Below, piece after piece: positions 6,523-8,177 of a DNA stretch of 8,177 nt. Numbering within the stretch: position 1 is the first letter of the stretch; every line of letters begins with the position of its first letter. The notes under the pieces were generated by a model. It made no database searches. It was not told where the DNA came from and saw only the letters and a program-made list of their open reading frames with translations. The position numbers were made by a program, and so were the translations under genes. The stretch is from JAWXBM01 sp037968555 (GTDB lineage Bacteria; Pseudomonadota; Gammaproteobacteria; Xanthomonadales; SZUA-36): contig JBBKVS010000077.1 in the NCBI GenBank assembly GCA_037968555.1, positions 1 to 8,177 on the forward strand, in the 5' to 3' direction.

Positions 6523-7001
6523 AGTGGAGGACTCAGGTGCAACCCTCGGACTCGGAAGCAGTGCGCAAGCTGGTTGCTGAAACCGGCTTCTTTTCTCCGG
6601 AAGAAGTCCTGGTTGCAGTGGAACTGGTGGATGAAACCCTGACCAGGGGGAAAGCCAGCGGCTATGAGTTCTTGTTTGCCGATGACCCGGAAACACCCCA
6701 TCGCTTATTGGGATACACTTGCTATGGACAGATTCCGGCCACGCAATCCAGCTTCGATCTTTACTGGATTGCTGTGTCGCCGGAGTCTCAGGGCCAGGGC
6801 CTTGGAGCAAAGCTGATGCGCGAATCCGAGCGGCTCGCACGAAGCCAGGGTGCTACCCAGATGTATGCGGATACTTCAGGGCGTGATCAGTACCGGCCGA
6901 CACGCGCATTTTACGAAAGCATGGGTTATCAGCAAGCCTCGGTGCTCAAAGGTTTTTTTGCGCCCGGTGATGATAAGGTCATCTACGCAAGGCTTTTGTA
7001 A
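6519..7001 (+). CDS. GNAT family N-acetyltransferase
   Basis: This 160-aa stand-alone acetyltransferase shows the usual order: an N-terminal helix pair (SDSEAVRKLVAETGFFSPEEVLVAVELVDE), strands GYEFLFAD and LLGYTCYG, then DLYWIAVSPESQGQGLGAKLM with the acetyl-CoA-binding Q-G-Q-G-L-G loop, and RAFYESMGYQ near the end. I chose the ATG at 6519 because it overlaps the upstream stop as ATGA, like the other junctions in this operon, and has AAGGG (6505-6509) 9 nt upstream; an in-frame start at 6462 lies deep inside the preceding gene. It is the last gene of the operon. It could acetylate beta-lysine, as AblB does in methanogens, but it is much shorter than AblB and its substrate cannot be read from the sequence. 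No clear terminator follows before the convergent yaiI fragment 21 nt away. Confidence 0.85.
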   Translation: MKWRTQVQPSDSEAVRKLVAETGFFSPEEVLVAVELVDETLTRGKASGYEFLFADDPETPHRLLGYTCYGQIPATQSSFDLYWIAVSPESQGQGLGAKLMRESERLARSQGATQMYADTSGRDQYRPTRAFYESMGYQQASVLKGFFAPGDDKVIYARLL

Positions 7002-7022
7002 GGCTGGAGTTTAATTACCAGG

Positions 7023-7353
7023 CTAAGCACTTTGCTGCGCCAGTAAACGATCCAGCTGGTTGGCAAATGCCATCCGTTCTGTTTGGCTGAAGGCCGGTGG
7101 GCCGCCGGTATCCACGCCACTGGCCCGCATGGTCTCCATGAAATCCCGCATATTCAGGCGTTGGCGAATGTTTTCCACCGTGTAGAGTTCGCCGCGCGGA
7201 TTAAGTGCCAGCCCACCTTTCTCAATGACATCATTAGCCAGCGGGATATCGGCCGTCACCACCAGGTTACCGGGCTCCAGCTGGTCGACGATGTAGTTGT
7301 CTGCAACGTCAAAGCCGGAACCCACCTGGATGGTTCGGATACCGTGAGGGGGA
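7023..7353 (-). pseudogene. yaiI: 5'-truncated YaiI/YqxD-family (DUF188) gene
   Basis: The minus strand encodes the C-terminal two thirds of a COG1671 YaiI/YqxD protein: GIRTIQVGSGFDVADNYIV, LVVTADIPLANDVIEKGG, ALNPRGELYT, IRQRLNMRDFMETMRASG and TGGPPAFSQ. Family members are about 150 aa and start with a D-x-D-x-C-P motif. Here the first 40 or so residues are missing and the frame instead runs into the 25-bp repeats that begin at 7354. The upstream in-frame peptide (KSHGCP twice) is just translated repeat. The gene is therefore broken by the neighbouring transposable element and probably inactive. The family is uncharacterised and has a PIN-like (NYN-type) fold by my recollection. Confidence 0.85.
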
Positions 7354-7405
7354 CGATTCGGACACCCATGACTTTTCCAACGACTCGGACACCCATGACT
7401 TTTCC
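7354..7405. repeat. Two tandem 25-bp repeats (RAYT-associated end repeat)
   Basis: Units at 7354-7378 and 7381-7405 are identical except for one base (CGATTCG against CGACTCG) and share GGACACCCATGACTTTTCC; AA separates them, giving a 27-bp period. They mark the exact point where yaiI similarity stops. Just to the right, CGAT-TAT-ATCG (7406-7416) sits inside a longer imperfect foldback of ACTTTT (7398-7403) with GAAAGT (7421-7426). Short repeats of this kind accompany REP-associated (Y1) transposases in gammaproteobacteria. Confidence 0.75.
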
Positions 7406-7580
7406 CGATTATATCGATTCGAAAGTAGCTGGTGAAGATTGCAGCCAGCAAAAAGCTGGTTCGTTCGGGGCTATTTCAACGGTTCTGAGCGTCTTTGGGG
7501 TGTTGGGTTTGGAATGGGATGGATTACGGTCAGTTTTAGACTGAGTGAGGGTCAAGCAGGCTCACCATCCTGATGAGGGT

Positions 7581-8177
7581 TTACGCTTGTTCAGAAAATA
7601 ATCTGTTACCGAAGGCGTGACCTTTCACAAATTTCCTGCCCACCGATTGCGCAAATGCCTTGAGCATACTCACCGCTCCCAGGGCATTTAACGACGGAAT
7701 GCTGTCTCTGGCCAGATAATCCAGCACGGGTGCGGCATTCATCTTCAAGCGGACGAGTATGGGTGGTGCGTGAGTCGGGATGTAACCCCGCTTATGACAT
7801 CGGACTTCTCTGCCAGCCCAATCCACCAGCTCCAGATAATCTTTCAAATGGTATGGAATGCCATCTGGCTCCTGTTTCGCAAAAGGCCGCAGGGAATTAT
7901 CCTTCGGATGAAGTATGCGCTCCTGAATCGATGTGTAATCCGATTGCTCCGGTGTTTTGGCCATGGCAGCACGAATGGGGTTCAGATCCACATAGGCCAT
8001 GCAGGTCAAGACGGCCCGTGCGTCCAGCAGCGCTTGTGACTTGAACCGGCCCTCCCAGAATCGGCCCGTACAGTGGTCTTCAGCATTCGCCAATCGGGCT
8101 ATGGGCTCATTCAGACAACGCATAAACCAGGAGAGATCACCCAATCGCTGGCGCCAGGTGGCAAACAATCTGGCGAC
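7581..8177 (-). CDS. REP-associated (Y1_Tnp, IS200-like) transposase, C-terminal part, runs off right edge
   Basis: The frame is open from the window edge (8177) to a TAA at 7583-7581, giving about 198 residues. The signature TWRQRLGDLSWFMRCLNEPIAR, then HCTGRFWEGRFKSQALLD and LTCMAYVDLNPIRAAMA, is typical of the C-terminal half of RAYT-type transposases, followed by the variable tail seen in gammaproteobacterial members. The catalytic HUH motif and tyrosine lie in the N-terminal part outside the window, so activity cannot be judged. An in-frame TTG at 8168 is not the real start, since family similarity continues to the edge. These proteins process REP-like hairpin DNA as single strands. The product points the same way as the yaiI fragment. 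Confidence 0.85.
   Translation of the reverse strand, partial: VARLFATWRQRLGDLSWFMRCLNEPIARLANAEDHCTGRFWEGRFKSQALLDARAVLTCMAYVDLNPIRAAMAKTPEQSDYTSIQERILHPKDNSLRPFAKQEPDGIPYHLKDYLELVDWAGREVRCHKRGYIPTHAPPILVRLKMNAAPVLDYLARDSIPSLNALGAVSMLKAFAQSVGRKFVKGHAFGNRLFSEQA

Larger units (their letters stand above)
7354..8177 (-). mobile_element. RAYT/IS200-like element, left end and 3' part
   Basis: This element comprises the repeat pair, about 175 nt of non-coding sequence (7406-7580) and the transposase gene, which leaves the right edge of the window. The non-coding part holds a CCAGC-AAAAA-GCTGG hairpin (7445-7459) and no gene. The left boundary is set by the junction with the broken yaiI gene. The right boundary is outside the window, so it cannot be said whether the missing 5' part of yaiI lies there. 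Confidence 0.55.

Noticed and set aside
7354..7405. CRISPR array
   Set aside because: Only two units with a 2-bp gap, no spacers and no cas genes; they fit transposase-associated repeats.
7443..7461. Intrinsic terminator at the CCAGC-AAAAA-GCTGG hairpin
   Set aside because: Short stem with no T-tract following on either strand; the A/T run is in the loop.

Overview
The window looks like an accessory region of a gammaproteobacterial chromosome. Three things suggest this: a COG1671 (YaiI/YqxD) fragment closest to enterobacterial-type YaiI as I remember it, a REP-associated (Y1/IS200-like) transposase with its characteristic short repeats, and a secreted protein whose mature N-terminus begins with an 'IFADSFE'-like stretch of a kind common in environmental gammaproteobacteria. 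I cannot name a genus.

Layout. (1) Positions 1-136, minus strand: the 5' end of a secreted-protein gene leaving the left edge, with a perfect palindrome in its likely promoter (176-194). (2) About 278-1200: the decayed 3' half of an IS91-type (Y2) transposase. It is split by a 98-bp insert (526-623) whose removal restores the reading frame; the insert is a string of small hairpins exposing GGA in their loops. (3) 1205-7001, plus strand: a sigma70-like promoter, a leader with a terminator-like hairpin, and five tightly packed genes (overlaps of 4, 23 and 4 nt and one gap of 3 nt). In order they are a lysine 2,3-aminomutase-like radical SAM enzyme, two different ATP-grasp ligases of the D-Ala-D-Ala-ligase superfamily, a GNAT acetyltransferase fused to an HDAC/acetylpolyamine-amidohydrolase-type deacetylase, and a stand-alone GNAT. 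(4) 7023-8177, minus strand: a 5'-truncated yaiI-type gene abutting two 25-bp repeats and a RAYT-type transposase that runs off the right edge.

How the genes may work together (inference). The aminomutase keeps both aspartates that hold the side-chain amine in lysine 2,3-aminomutase, so it probably makes beta-lysine. The two ligases could join this beta-amino acid to one or two partners through amide bonds. The acetyltransferase and deacetylase domains could place and remove an acetyl group on an amine, either as a protecting group or as a switch between storage and active forms. The product could be a beta-lysine-containing pseudopeptide, for example a compatible solute, metal ligand or signal; the sequence does not say which. 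I do not recognise this five-gene combination as a characterised pathway, and it is the most interesting feature of the window.
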